Shown piece by piece: positions 35,574-44,460 of a DNA stretch of 64,000 nucleotides; position 1 is the first letter of the stretch; the number at the start of each line of letters is the position of its first letter. Source of the stretch: Fortiea contorta PCC 7126. GTDB taxonomy: Bacteria > Cyanobacteriota > Cyanobacteriia > Cyanobacteriales > Nostocaceae. The stretch is taken from assembly GCF_000332295.1 (NCBI RefSeq), contig NZ_KB235930.1:4367895-4431894 (forward strand), given 5' to 3'. The position numbers and the translations under genes are program-made. The notes under the pieces were generated by a model. That model was not told the origin of the DNA and searched no databases. It saw only the letters and a list, made by a program, of their open reading frames with translations.

Positions 35574-35753
35574 TTATTTAAAACGTCTTTTGCGTCTAGC
35601 TGCCACTGCCTTCCGTTTGCGTTTTTCTATTGGGGTTTCAAAGTGCCGATGATACTTAACGTCTGCTAATATACCAGCTTTGGATACTTGGCGCTTAAAT
35701 CGGCGCAGTGCTGAGTCTATTCCTTCGTTCTCACCTAAAACCACTTGGGTCAT
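35574..35753 (-). CDS. rpsU: 30S ribosomal protein S21 (copy 1)
   Basis: About 59 residues starting [27 protein letters not shown] and ending in a Lys/Arg-rich tail. The start at 35753 is the usual S21 N-terminus; an in-frame ATG 63 bases upstream would add a stretch unlike any S21. AAGGA lies about 10 bases before the chosen start. S21 helps initiation at the 3' end of 16S rRNA. A second, divergent copy lies at 40083-40277. Confidence 0.92.
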   Translation of the reverse strand: MTQVVLGENEGIDSALRRFKRQVSKAGILADVKYHRHFETPIEKRKRKAVAARRKRRFK

Positions 35754-36600
35754 TCTTGCTCTGTCCTTGATAATCGATCTAGTCTCCATTGTAATAGTAG
35801 CCCTAACCTTAGCCAAATACCCTGAGTCTAGAAGTATGAAACAACATGATTCCTCTGACGGGGACGAGCTAGATTTGCTGGTTTGTCGCCAATTTGGCGA
35901 CCTTATAAAAATTTATCTTTTTGCTGTAACCCACTCTCAGCGCCAGTAAAGATAATTTAAACATGAAACTGTCGATTTTTTTTGAGCATAATCTATCTTG
36001 TGAATAAATGTAGTGTTAAGTAGTCTTAATTATTTATGTAATTGGCTAATTTTGTTTGATTTGCAAAGTTACTCCTGCCGTTATTTAATAATTTATATCT
36101 GACCATCAATACAGTCGAAGCAGTCAAAAAAAATTACTTAGTTAATTGACTAGAAAATAAGGCTTCTCTATCATAAAGTCAACACTGCACCAATACCTCA
36201 CAAAATTCGTTTAAAATTACCAGTTTCTCGGTAAAAAAGACTCAGTGCCAACAACCTACCTATAATTGCTAAAACTGATGTATTACAAGCTGTTACCCGG
36301 TAAAAATATAAATAAAAACCACTAATAAATATAAGATGCTGACCCAAAAAAGTATGGGTTCGTAAAAATTATCATTAGCCTGAAAAATTTGATTATTAAT
36401 CTGCTGATAACTGGCAATTTTTCAGTTGTAAAAGCTAAATTTTATCTGATGATACCTGATGAGGTAAATGCTTACTCAATTGAGCAGTCAAATTTGTTTT
36501 GCTTTTGAATTTTGGTCAGTACATATACTGAAAAAATTTCCTAGCTATCTGTAGAGTATGTCAGAATTGTCAAATAAAACTTAACAAAACTTTATATAAA
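35754..36600. other. Long AT-rich intergenic region, no gene seen
   Basis: About 850 bases between the divergent upstream region of rpsU and the 3' end of rsmI. No tRNA, ORF of quality or repeat was found. It is strongly AT-rich with long T runs. Confidence 0.4.
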
Positions 36601-37470
36601 CTAATCGCCCTCAGCATGAGCAGGTAACTCTATAGCCAAAGCAATCTGATAAACTTGGCGACGGGGAAGAGAGGTAAACTTTGCTAACTGACGACTAGCT
36701 TGTGAGCGTGAGATTCCTTGACTAATTAACTGCTGTAGTTCCGTCTTCAGTTGTGATAAACTTAAAAACTCTTGACTAGATGCAGCCCCTGCCAAAACCA
36801 AAGTGTATTCTCCTTGGGGTTCCCGCTGATGGTAGTGAGCGATCGCTTCAGCAATTGTCCCCCGCCAGAATTCCTCATACAATTTAGTTAACTCCCTTGC
36901 CAGCACAATTTGGCGATCGCTACCCAAAATGTCTGCTAAGTCTTGTAAAGTATTTCGTAACCTGTGCGGTGATTCATAGAAAATTAAAGTACGGGATTCT
37001 GTCTGCAAAAATTCCAACTGTTCCCGTCGTCGTTGCTCTTTAGCTGGCAAAAAACCTTCAAAAACAAAACGATCCGTTGGTAATCCAGACGCACTCAGAG
37101 CCGTAATTGCCGCACTCGCACCAGGAATCGGAACTACGCGTATCCCCGCAGTGATACAAGCCCCCACCAACTCATATCCAGGATCAGAAATACCCGGCAT
37201 ACCTGCATCACTCACCAGAGCGATCGCTTGCCGATTATTTAAATGAGCTAACAACTCAGGAATCCGGCTATGACGATTATGTTCATGATAACTAATTTGC
37301 GGCGTTTTAATTTGCAAATGTTGTAGCAGCTTCCCCGTATGGCGCGTATCTTCCGCTGCAATCAAATCCACAGTTTGCAAAATCCGCACCGCCCGCAAAG
37401 TGATATCCTCCAGATTGCCAATTGGTGTAGCGACGACGTAAAGTGTTCCTGGCTGCGGATCAGTAGACAT
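36601..37470 (-). CDS. rsmI: 16S rRNA 2'-O-methyltransferase RsmI
   Basis: About 289 residues of the tetrapyrrole methylase fold: GTLYVVATPIGNLEDITLRAVRIL at the N-terminus, AAEDTRHTGKLL, ALVSDAGMPGISDPGYELV, IPGASAAITALSASGLPTD and IFYESPHR. It methylates C1402 of 16S rRNA using S-adenosylmethionine. The Met at 37470 (MSTDPQPGTLY) is the likely start; an upstream Met would overlap the divergent kinase gene. Confidence 0.93.
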   Translation of the reverse strand: MSTDPQPGTLYVVATPIGNLEDITLRAVRILQTVDLIAAEDTRHTGKLLQHLQIKTPQISYHEHNRHSRIPELLAHLNNRQAIALVSDAGMPGISDPGYELVGACITAGIRVVPIPGASAAITALSASGLPTDRFVFEGFLPAKEQRRREQLEFLQTESRTLIFYESPHRLRNTLQDLADILGSDRQIVLARELTKLYEEFWRGTIAEAIAHYHQREPQGEYTLVLAGAASSQEFLSLSQLKTELQQLISQGISRSQASRQLAKFTSLPRRQVYQIALAIELPAHAEGD

Positions 37471-37501
37471 GGGGAAATGAGGAAGAAATAACAAATAACC
37501 A

Positions 37502-38371
37502 ATGACCAATAAAAAACGCGGCTTATTCGTCGGCTTAGTAACTCTAGATTTAATTTACTTAGCTGAATCTGCTCCTGGGAATAATCAAAAAATTGTGGCT
37601 GCTGACTATAGTGTTGCATCTGGGGGACCAGCGACAAACGCCGCAGTGACTTTTAGCCATTTGGGTAATCAAGCCACAGTTCTAGGTGTAGTCGGTTCCC
37701 ATCCCATGACAGAACTAATTCGGAGAGATTTAGCAAATTATCAAGTAGCGATCGCCGACCTAGACCCCCATCATACCTCAGCGCCACCAATTTCTTCCAT
37801 CATCGTCACCCAAAGCACCGGTGAACGGGCTGTAGTGGCGATTAATGCTGTCAAAACCCAAGCCAAAATTACCTACCTCCCCGCAGATATTTGGCAAAAT
37901 ATTGATATAGTACTGATTGACGGACATCAAATGGCAGTTAGTCAGGCGATCGCCCAACAAGCTAAAGATCAGCATATCCCTATAGTGATCGATGGAGGTA
38001 GTTGGAAACCCGGTTGGGAAAAAATCCTGTCTTTGGTTGACTACGCCATCTGTTCTAGTAATTTTTATCCTCCCGACTGTCACACCACATCTGCAGTCTT
38101 CGCCTATCTTCGCCAGTTTAATATTCCCCACATCGCCATTACCCACGGTGAACAACCGATTCAATACATAACCCGTGGCGAGAACGGCATCATCAACATC
38201 CCACCCATACAACCAATTGATACACTAGGTGCGGGCGACATTTTTCACGGTGCTTTCTGCTCTTACATTTTCCAAAATAGTTTCACCGACGCACTCACAC
38301 AAGCCAGCATCGTTGCTAGTAAAGCATGTCTTTCTTTTGGGACTCGGCGTTGGCTGGACTTTCCATTTTAA
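37502..38371 (+). CDS. PfkB-family carbohydrate kinase
   Basis: A 289-residue ribokinase-fold protein. SGGPATNAAVTFSHLG is the N-terminal PfkB block, and DTLGAGDIFHGAF near residue 242 is the C-terminal signature with the catalytic Asp. It phosphorylates a sugar or nucleoside; the substrate is unknown. It is divergent from rsmI with about 30 bases between the starts, and the inositol phosphatase-like gene follows 61 bases downstream on the same strand. Confidence 0.88.
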   Translation: MTNKKRGLFVGLVTLDLIYLAESAPGNNQKIVAADYSVASGGPATNAAVTFSHLGNQATVLGVVGSHPMTELIRRDLANYQVAIADLDPHHTSAPPISSIIVTQSTGERAVVAINAVKTQAKITYLPADIWQNIDIVLIDGHQMAVSQAIAQQAKDQHIPIVIDGGSWKPGWEKILSLVDYAICSSNFYPPDCHTTSAVFAYLRQFNIPHIAITHGEQPIQYITRGENGIINIPPIQPIDTLGAGDIFHGAFCSYIFQNSFTDALTQASIVASKACLSFGTRRWLDFPF

Positions 38372-38432
38372 GTTTTCCGGATGATCAACCAAAAAACCTC
38401 TAGACACACGAGCAGATGAAAAGGTAAAAACC

Positions 38433-39299
38433 ATGAAAGACCTAGCAGAAATTTTAGCGATCGCTCGTCATGTAGGCTGGGGAGCCGCAGATATCCTACA
38501 ATCTTACTATCACGGCACAGCAAAAGACCTCAACCTCGAAATCGCATACAAACAAAACGAACCCGTCACCATCGCCGACATCACCGCCAGTCAATACATT
38601 TTAGAGCACCTACAAGCAGCCCTAGGCAACGAAGATTTCGCCTATATTAGTGAAGAAACTTATACATCACCACTAAATCAAGAAAATTCTTCCCAGTGGG
38701 TATGGATGATCGATCCCTTAGACGGGACAAGAGGCTTTATAGAAAAAACCGCAGACTATGCAGTTCACATCGCATTAGTCAAGGAAACGCGCCCCATACT
38801 TGCAGTGGTCGTCATCCCAGAAGCAGAAAAGTTATACTTTGCTATCAAAGGTCAAGGTACATTTGTCGAAACCCGCGACCATAGACAACCCCAGCAATTA
38901 TCATTCACTCCCGACACCAGACAAATAGAAGACTTTACCGCCGTTGTCAGTCGCTCTCACCGCAATCAGAAATTAGAATACCTCTTGCAAAACTTACCTT
39001 TTGCCAATCACAAAGCAGTCGGTAGCGTCGGTTGTAAAATTGCCACCATCATCGAACAACAAGCAGATGTCTACATCTCCATTGCCGGCAAATCTGCACC
39101 CAAAGATTGGGACATCGCCGCCCCAGAACTCATCTTAACCGAAGCAGGCGGTAAGTTTACTCATTTTGACAACACACCATTGCAGTATAATACCGACGAT
39201 ATTAATCAATGGGGAGGATTACTCGCTAGTAATGGTCAACATCATGAAATACTGTGTCGGCAAGCGACAATGATTTTACAACAATGGGATAATAGCTAG
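38433..39299 (+). CDS. Inositol monophosphatase-family phosphatase, CysQ-like
   Basis: A 288-residue Mg-dependent phosphatase. PVTIADITASQYI and ISEE give the first metal ligands, WMIDPLDGTRGFI near residue 91 is motif A, and KDWDIAAPELILTEAGG is motif B. The pattern suits 3'(2'),5'-bisphosphate nucleotidase (CysQ) as well as inositol monophosphatase; sequence alone does not decide. It is probably co-transcribed with the sugar kinase. Confidence 0.85.
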   Translation: MKDLAEILAIARHVGWGAADILQSYYHGTAKDLNLEIAYKQNEPVTIADITASQYILEHLQAALGNEDFAYISEETYTSPLNQENSSQWVWMIDPLDGTRGFIEKTADYAVHIALVKETRPILAVVVIPEAEKLYFAIKGQGTFVETRDHRQPQQLSFTPDTRQIEDFTAVVSRSHRNQKLEYLLQNLPFANHKAVGSVGCKIATIIEQQADVYISIAGKSAPKDWDIAAPELILTEAGGKFTHFDNTPLQYNTDDINQWGGLLASNGQHHEILCRQATMILQQWDNS

Positions 39300-39648
39300 A
39301 AACTAAAAAATTTATCGATTAATATCTTCAAATTCACCAAGTATTAATCACTATGCTAGACTCCGACCCCCATTCCATCAGCAATTGCTAGTCGAGCAAA
39401 ATTTACCTTGCAAACCACCACAAAAATGTAATAATGTATTAGTGAGAACACTAACCATACAAATGGCAAGTTTTGCCATCTGCTGTAAATTTTTGTTGGT
39501 AAAATACAGCTCCCACGGAGTTGGTTTTCAAATGCTGTGCTATACTTCTGCATATAAAGATTATCTTCGGTTGAGTTATTCGTTTTGATTTCTCAAAAGC
39601 GTCTCTCCGAATTTAACTCTCCACAATCTCTGAATTCGGAGACATTAT
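39300..39648 (+). promoter_or_regulatory. Leader region of the RRM protein gene
   Basis: A long non-coding upstream region with no convincing frame. Its last 50 bases can form a hairpin that hides the ribosome binding site (listed separately). Related cyanobacterial RNA-binding protein genes are known to be cold-induced through a long 5' leader. Confidence 0.5.
39605..39641 (+). promoter_or_regulatory. Hairpin masking the Shine-Dalgarno sequence of the RRM gene
   Basis: CTCCGAATT at 39605-39613 pairs perfectly over 9 bp with AATTCGGAG at 39633-39641. The 3' arm contains GGAG (39638-39641), the ribosome binding site 7 bases before the ATG at 39649. Formation of the stem would block translation, so the leader may respond to temperature or to a binding protein. 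Confidence 0.55.
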
Positions 39649-39957
39649 ATGTCGATCTACGTCGGGAATTTATCCTATCAGGTTACTGAAGATGACCTGA
39701 AATCAGCTTTTGCAGAGTATGGTAAAGTAAACCGTGTTCAACTGCCAACAGACCGCGAAACAGGTCGTCCACGTGGCTTCGCCTTCGTGGAAATGGAAAC
39801 AGACGCTCAAGAAACAGCAGCCATTGAAGCTCTTGATGGTGCAGAGTGGATGGGGCGTGATTTGAAAGTCAACAAAGCCAAACCCCGTGAAGAAAGAAGT
39901 AATTCTCCTCGTGGTAGCTGGGGGGGCAACAATAATCGTACCAATCGCCGCTACTAA
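39649..39957 (+). CDS. rbp: RRM-type RNA-binding protein (Rbp family)
   Basis: A 102-residue protein with one RNA recognition motif: RNP2 IYVGNLSY at residues 2-9 and RNP1 GRPRGFAFVEM at about 40-50. A short Gly/Asn/Arg tail (SPRGSWGGNNNRTNRRY) follows. Cyanobacterial Rbp proteins of this type accumulate in the cold and are also linked to mRNA localisation at thylakoids. rpsU follows on the same strand after a hairpin, the arrangement known for Anabaena rbpA genes. Confidence 0.93.
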   Translation: MSIYVGNLSYQVTEDDLKSAFAEYGKVNRVQLPTDRETGRPRGFAFVEMETDAQETAAIEALDGAEWMGRDLKVNKAKPREERSNSPRGSWGGNNNRTNRRY

Positions 39958-39990
39958 ATTGAGGGCAGAAAACCCAAAAATCTAGAGTCT

Positions 39991-40024
39991 CCAGCAGATA
40001 AAGCCAAAGGCTCAGATCTGCTGG
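39991..40024 (+). terminator. Hairpin between rbp and rpsU
   Basis: CCAGCAGAT (39991-39999) and ATCTGCTGG (40016-40024) form a perfect 9-bp stem with an inner GCC/GGC, followed by a T-rich stretch. It probably acts as a partial terminator or processing site so that rbp exceeds rpsU transcript. Confidence 0.65.
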
Positions 40025-40082
40025 AATGTTTTGTTTTAACTCTAGTATTAAACTATTCATCCACATTAAAGGAGGAATGAGA

Positions 40083-40277
40083 ATGACACAAGTAGTACTG
40101 GGGGAAAATGAAGGAATCGAATCAGCCCTGCGAAGATTTAAGCGGGAAGTTTCCAAAGCCGGAATTTTCCAAGATATGAGGAAAAAGCGTCACTTCGAGA
40201 CGCCATTAGAAAAAGAGAAGCGCAAAGCAATTGCTAGACACAAGCAAAGTCGTAGACAGCGTTCTCGCTTCAGATAA
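40083..40277 (+). CDS. rpsU: 30S ribosomal protein S21 (copy 2)
   Basis: A 64-residue S21, [19 protein letters not shown] then KREVSKAG, and a basic C-terminal tail. AAAGGAGGA at 40068-40076 is a near-perfect ribosome binding site and fixes the start at 40083. The N-terminal 30 residues are almost identical to copy 1, while the C-terminal halves differ ([13 protein letters not shown] here). Linkage to rbp suggests it is the cold-expressed copy. Confidence 0.93.
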   Translation: MTQVVLGENEGIESALRRFKREVSKAGIFQDMRKKRHFETPLEKEKRKAIARHKQSRRQRSRFR

Positions 40278-40417
40278 CGACTACTACGAACTATCCTGCT
40301 CAACCTATTTAACTGCCCATCAGATATAAAGAAGTTAGCAGACATCAATAAAATACAACTTTTAGTAGTAGCACTGTCCTCGCTCGCAGTGCTACTACAG
40401 ATGTATTTAGTCAACTT

Positions 40418-41047
40418 TCAATTCCCTCTACTTCCATCTTGCCCGTAAGCTTGCCAAGCCAAGTCTACCAGCCCATTAACAACTGCAGCTGCGACAACCG
40501 CACTGCCTTTACGACCATCAATCGTAATATTCGGTACGAGAGAGTCTTGCAAGCGTTCTTTGGCATCATTCACGTGCAAAAAGCCTGCTGGGGTAGCAAT
40601 AATCAAAGCAGGTCGAATCGCCTCCGCAGCAATTAAATCAACCAGCGCTGTCAATGCTGTTTGTGCTTGACCGACAACAAAAATACCCTCTAGATAACGC
40701 TTGGCTAAGGTTTCTATACCCCAAGCGGCGCGGGTTTGTTCTTTTTGGGGGCGCGTCAGGGTTTCCAGACTGCAGTAAACCGGGTTAGCAAAGGTGTTCT
40801 GAATCACAGCGCTGATACCAACCTGCACCATCGGTACATCTACCACAATTGTGGTGCGTGCCGCCAGTGCTGCAGCTCCTGCTTGTAAGGCACGTTCAGA
40901 AAAACGAATTAAAGACTTATACTCAAAGTCTGCTGTCGCATATATAACCCGTCGGACAATCTCATATTCTGCCGGAGAAAAGACATGATTGCCAATTTCA
41001 CTATCAATCGTTGCTAAACTCTGAGCATCAGTGACGTGCCATTCCAT
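40418..41047 (-). CDS. cobH: Precorrin-8X methylmutase
   Basis: A 209-residue CobH/CbiC enzyme. DSEIGNHVFSPAEYEIVRRVIYATADFEYKSLIRFS is the N-terminal block, TTIVVDVPMVQVGI and IATPAGFLHVNDAKERLQ are characteristic, and the C-terminal GRKGSAVVAAAVVNGLVDLA closes the domain. It moves a methyl group in corrin ring synthesis for cobalamin. It is a single gene here; no other cob gene is adjacent. Confidence 0.92.
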   Translation of the reverse strand: MEWHVTDAQSLATIDSEIGNHVFSPAEYEIVRRVIYATADFEYKSLIRFSERALQAGAAALAARTTIVVDVPMVQVGISAVIQNTFANPVYCSLETLTRPQKEQTRAAWGIETLAKRYLEGIFVVGQAQTALTALVDLIAAEAIRPALIIATPAGFLHVNDAKERLQDSLVPNITIDGRKGSAVVAAAVVNGLVDLAWQAYGQDGSRGN

Positions 41048-41330
41048 TGTTGTTCAGCTTTTGAGATATCAGCTTCCAGCTTATCAGCTGCAGGGGAATA
41101 CTGAGTTGCCAAACTTGACCACATCGGCGAAGAAAATACTGGGAATCAGAAAAAGTAATTTTGCATAACTTTTTCAAATCTCCCATCTCGCCTTTACAAG
41201 CAATGGCATTGCTGATTGTTGGAGTTTCCACCCCAATTACACTCAACGAAGTTCCATCCACCCTTGAGTATACCGGATTCAGCAATGCCCATAGCTGAAA
41301 ATTATGGGCTTTTAGCGTGCTTACTTCTCA

Positions 41331-42140
41331 TCAAGACTCAGTGTTAGAAGATGGGCGGCCGAAAACGGGGGACAGGTAGGCGACCAAAGCACCAATCAAA
41401 AACCCAGAGATATTGCGAACCAGAGGTAGCCATTCACTGGTACGTGTGACTACTGGGCCAATACCAAAGGCGAGAAATAAAATTCCCCATAGAGGAGAAA
41501 AAATTAAAGCCCATTGCCAAGCAACCACTTGTTTATCGTTGCGAGGTTGAGCCGCAAATCCACAAATCACGCCACCAATCACTGAGGTAATGAGAGTGAG
41601 AATCCACTGCTCTCTTGGTAGTCCAGGAACAACGTTGCAACCACCTTGAAGCAAGCAGCCTTTAACTGAATTTAAAGCTTGCAGGATGGCTTGGTCTTCA
41701 CCTTGTTCTCGGACAAAATACAAATTCCCGAAGCGTGTTTGCAGCTCAATCCAAAAAGTCCGGGGTAAAAATTCATAAACTGCATCCCCAACACTAAAGC
41801 TAAGGATGTTACCGCCACGAGAATCGGCGACTAACAAAATACTTTTATCATCCAAACCCCAAAAATTAATCACCGCGCGACCCGGTGTGCGGTCATATTG
41901 AGTTAAAACTCGCAATTTCCAGCCAGTTTCAGTTTCAAAACTTTTTAAATCTTCAACTAGCTTTTCTTCCTGAACGTCGGTGAGCGATTTAGCTAAATCT
42001 ACAACTGGAGTCGGGATTTTAGGGAGCAAATCGGGGTTTTCATAGGCAAATGCTCTTGGGGAGGACATCACCCAAATTGACCCAGCCAAGAAAAATATTG
42101 CAATGGATACGAGAACTTTTCGCCAAAAACAGGACTGCAT
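41331..42140 (-). CDS. psb32: TPM-domain protein, Psb32/TLP18.3-like
   Basis: About 270 residues. A signal or anchor segment (about VLVSIAIFFLAGSIWVM) ends near a RAFA-YENP site, then a TPM domain (VVDLAKSLTDVQEEKLVEDLKSFETETGWKLRVLTQYDRTPG) and two or three C-terminal hydrophobic spans. This matches the cyanobacterial Psb32 protein that protects and helps repair photosystem II. The Met at 42140 is the likely start, although the frame is open to 42179. It is followed by no close neighbour on the same strand. Confidence 0.78.
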   Translation of the reverse strand: MQSCFWRKVLVSIAIFFLAGSIWVMSSPRAFAYENPDLLPKIPTPVVDLAKSLTDVQEEKLVEDLKSFETETGWKLRVLTQYDRTPGRAVINFWGLDDKSILLVADSRGGNILSFSVGDAVYEFLPRTFWIELQTRFGNLYFVREQGEDQAILQALNSVKGCLLQGGCNVVPGLPREQWILTLITSVIGGVICGFAAQPRNDKQVVAWQWALIFSPLWGILFLAFGIGPVVTRTSEWLPLVRNISGFLIGALVAYLSPVFGRPSSNTES

Positions 42141-42306
42141 GGACGTTTTTATACAAATATCAACAGTAGAGGTGAACAAGTTGTTTTAAAAGCGTACGAA
42201 AAAAGTGATAGTTCGTTACACTTGTTTACTGTACTCTAATCTAGAGGATTTAATCTAGCGATGATCTGAAGTTGACACCAAGGGCAAATTCCCGGTACCC
42301 AAAACA

Positions 42307-42825
42307 TCAGTCTTCGTCATCAAAATTGTTATTCCAGTTATCAGTTTCACTGTAATCATCATGAATGGTGGGGAGAGATTCTGGTTTTGTGCGGCGATAC
42401 TCTTGTCTGATTGCTTCTCGTTCAGTGGCTGGGAGGCGTTCAATCACGCGCCTGGAAGGTTTTTGCCGTGTGAAGGTTTTCCATGCGGTTTTGACGCCAA
42501 CAAAGAAGCTGCGTGTACCTGATTGCACATTTTGGGCTTGTCTACGAGCGCCATCGAGGCTTCTATCTACTTGTTTGACAACTTGACTAGCACTTTTGAC
42601 ACCTTCGCTGACGTCTTCTGTGAGGTCGGTAATTTCTAAACCTGTGTTGCGGATGGCGTTTAGAGTTGGTGGTAAATCTCTAGCCAGTGTATCAAATAGT
42701 TTTTCGGCGCTGCGGGCGGCTCGTGCTAATTCTTGCAATGCAGGTATAGCCACCACCAAAACAGCAGTGAGACTGGCGGTGACTAGAAGGATGGACATTC
42801 CCAGCCAAAACAGGGGATCTATCAC
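42307..42825 (-). CDS. DUF948 membrane-anchored protein
   Basis: A 172-residue protein starting with GTG (MIDPLFWLGMSILLVTASLTAVL), with one N-terminal span (about 6-30) and a helical region with the DUF948 pattern of LxxLAxxLPPTLNAIRNTGLEITDLTEDVSEGVKSASQVV. The C-terminus is polar and acidic. Eleven bases separate it from the YtxH gene upstream, so they form a pair. Function poorly known; perhaps envelope stress. Confidence 0.8.
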   Translation of the reverse strand: MIDPLFWLGMSILLVTASLTAVLVVAIPALQELARAARSAEKLFDTLARDLPPTLNAIRNTGLEITDLTEDVSEGVKSASQVVKQVDRSLDGARRQAQNVQSGTRSFFVGVKTAWKTFTRQKPSRRVIERLPATEREAIRQEYRRTKPESLPTIHDDYSETDNWNNNFDDED

Positions 42826-42836
42826 GATTATGCGGT

Positions 42837-43217
42837 CTATGAACGTTCTAGATGCTGGGGAAGAGAATCTGAGTCTTGTACTTTTTGAGCGACGGTAGCT
42901 CTGGTTTCTACGGCATTTTGTCGTTTTAAGACTTGGCCTTCGCGCTGACTGGCGTCTATACCAGCGGCGATGGCTTCTTTGAGTCGCTCCAAGGTCTCAT
43001 CCCAGTTTCGCAATGCGTTTGCAGATAAGCGGTCTGCCTGGATCTGCACACTTGTTGATAAATCTTCTGCTAATTCTGGTAAGGCGTCAGCAGATTTTTT
43101 CAAAAGTTTACGAGTTTCGCGCCCTGTGCGCGGAGCCACGAGCAGCCCGGTCAAGGCGCCAATTGTCGCCCCCACCATTAAACCGCCAATAAATACTCCA
43201 GAACGGTTGTTAGACAT
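42837..43217 (-). CDS. YtxH domain protein
   Basis: About 126 residues: MSNNRSGVFIGGLMVGATIGALTGLLVAPRTGRETR is the YtxH signature (glycine-rich span then basic patch), followed by a long amphipathic helix. The start at 43217 follows a GGAGAG motif at proper spacing; upstream Met codons are not family-like. It is paired with the DUF948 gene, an arrangement also seen for general-stress genes in other bacteria. Confidence 0.82.
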   Translation of the reverse strand: MSNNRSGVFIGGLMVGATIGALTGLLVAPRTGRETRKLLKKSADALPELAEDLSTSVQIQADRLSANALRNWDETLERLKEAIAAGIDASQREGQVLKRQNAVETRATVAQKVQDSDSLPQHLERS

Positions 43218-43339
43218 CTTGATTGTTTCTCTCCTTACACCCATTTTAGGTGGGTTTTCTCCCCTTGCAAGACTCAAATAATTTTATTTACTTAAATGCA
43301 CCCTGGCAATATCTAAAAATATTGCTTTCATGCCTGAGT

Positions 43340-43654
43340 TTATTTGATGAAGGTTTTTTTTCCAGAATAGCGCTGCCAAATTTGCTGCCCTAGAAGCAGT
43401 AAGCTAATAATTTGTTGCACTTGTTGCCATTGTATTTGTAAGGCTTGGTTTTTTTGCTGTAGGTAATAAATATTCTGCTGACTATGATAAATATTTTCTG
43501 GTGCTTTATTTAATACTGCATGACTACAGAGTTCGTAAGCAGTTAATTTATCTGCTATCTGCCCCAAACGCTGCTTTAAATTCCACACTCTTCTAGCTAT
43601 GTATAGGAGTACTATAGAAAGTAGAGTATTAATTACAACAACCACCGCTATCAT
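43340..43654 (-). CDS. Small membrane-anchored coiled-coil protein, 104 aa
   Basis: One N-terminal span (VVVVINTLLSIVLLYIARRVW, about 4-24) is followed by a Gln/Leu-rich helix (NIYHSQQNIYYLQQKNQALQIQWQQVQQII), probably a coiled coil, and a short basic end. No known domain. It precedes the response regulator on the same strand but is 89 bases downstream of nothing obvious; function unknown. Confidence 0.6.
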   Translation of the reverse strand: MIAVVVVINTLLSIVLLYIARRVWNLKQRLGQIADKLTAYELCSHAVLNKAPENIYHSQQNIYYLQQKNQALQIQWQQVQQIISLLLLGQQIWQRYSGKKTFIK

Positions 43655-43743
43655 TGTTTATTTAAGAATTTGTTTTGGTGTGGTTCTGCTTTCATCATAG
43701 CGATCGCTGGTTATTGATTATTGGTTAGTTGTTAAGTTTTTTG

Positions 43744-44460
43744 CTATTGCCTATTAGATAAAAATGTGGTAGAAAATATTGCTGCTTGAGTGCGATCGCG
43801 CAAGTTTAATCGACTGAGGATACTAGTGACGTGATTTTTAACTGTTCTTTCTGTAATATAAAGGGTTTGGGCAATTTCTCGATTGCTGTGTCCAGAGGCG
43901 ATTAAATGCAAAACTTCCCTTTCTCTGGGCGAAAGTTCTGCTAATTCCGGCGGTATCGCTGGCTGAGTCGATACTGATATCGGATTATTTAAAGCTTTTT
44001 CAAATAGTCCTGGGCCAAGATGGGTATAACCCTGATGCACAGCCCGGATAGCAACTGCTAAATCAGTAGAAGAGGTATCTTTTAGTAAATAGCCTTTGGC
44101 GCCGAAGCGCATAGCTTGTGATACATACTCATCATCATCAAAGGTAGTTAATATGAGAATTTTAATGCTAGGGTAGCGTTGGCTAACAATCTGGGTAGCA
44201 GCGACACCATCCATTACAGGCATCCGGATATCCATCAATATTACATCTGGCTGCTGTAACTTTGAAGACAACATTTCTATTTGCTTTAAAGCTTGTTGAC
44301 CGTTTTCTGCATCTGCGATTACTTGCAAATCTGGCTGTGACTCTAGTAAACTTTTTAATCCCTGACGAACGATGGTTTGATCGTCTACTAATAGTAGCCG
44401 AATTATCGGCGTGCTGGCTTGGGGATTGAGGCTGAGGGATGCATTCTCCAATCGCTTCAC
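43744..44460 (-). CDS. NarL/LuxR-type response regulator
   Basis: A 238-residue regulator. The receiver domain (about 18-140) has LLVDDQTIVRQGLKSLL, the phospho-acceptor Asp in DVILMDIRMPVMDG and the conserved Lys in GAKGYLLKD. The C-terminal LuxR helix-turn-helix is LSPREREVLHLIASGHSNREIAQTLYITERTVKNHV. Its start codon overlaps the kinase stop by 4 bases (ATGA), which couples translation. It would regulate promoters in answer to the neighbouring kinase. Confidence 0.93.
   Translation of the reverse strand: MKRLENASLSLNPQASTPIIRLLLVDDQTIVRQGLKSLLESQPDLQVIADAENGQQALKQIEMLSSKLQQPDVILMDIRMPVMDGVAATQIVSQRYPSIKILILTTFDDDEYVSQAMRFGAKGYLLKDTSSTDLAVAIRAVHQGYTHLGPGLFEKALNNPISVSTQPAIPPELAELSPREREVLHLIASGHSNREIAQTLYITERTVKNHVTSILSRLNLRDRTQAAIFSTTFLSNRQ

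Noticed and set aside
39356-39588. Short frames in both directions in the rbp leader
   Set aside because: No RBS or conserved pattern; the stretch is better explained as a regulated 5' leader.
41028-41285. An 85-residue frame on the minus strand overlapping the start of cobH
   Set aside because: Its first half looks weakly protein-like, but the second half has a composition unlike a folded protein, it overlaps cobH by 20 bases, and no RBS was seen. It could be a decayed gene; the evidence is too weak to list.
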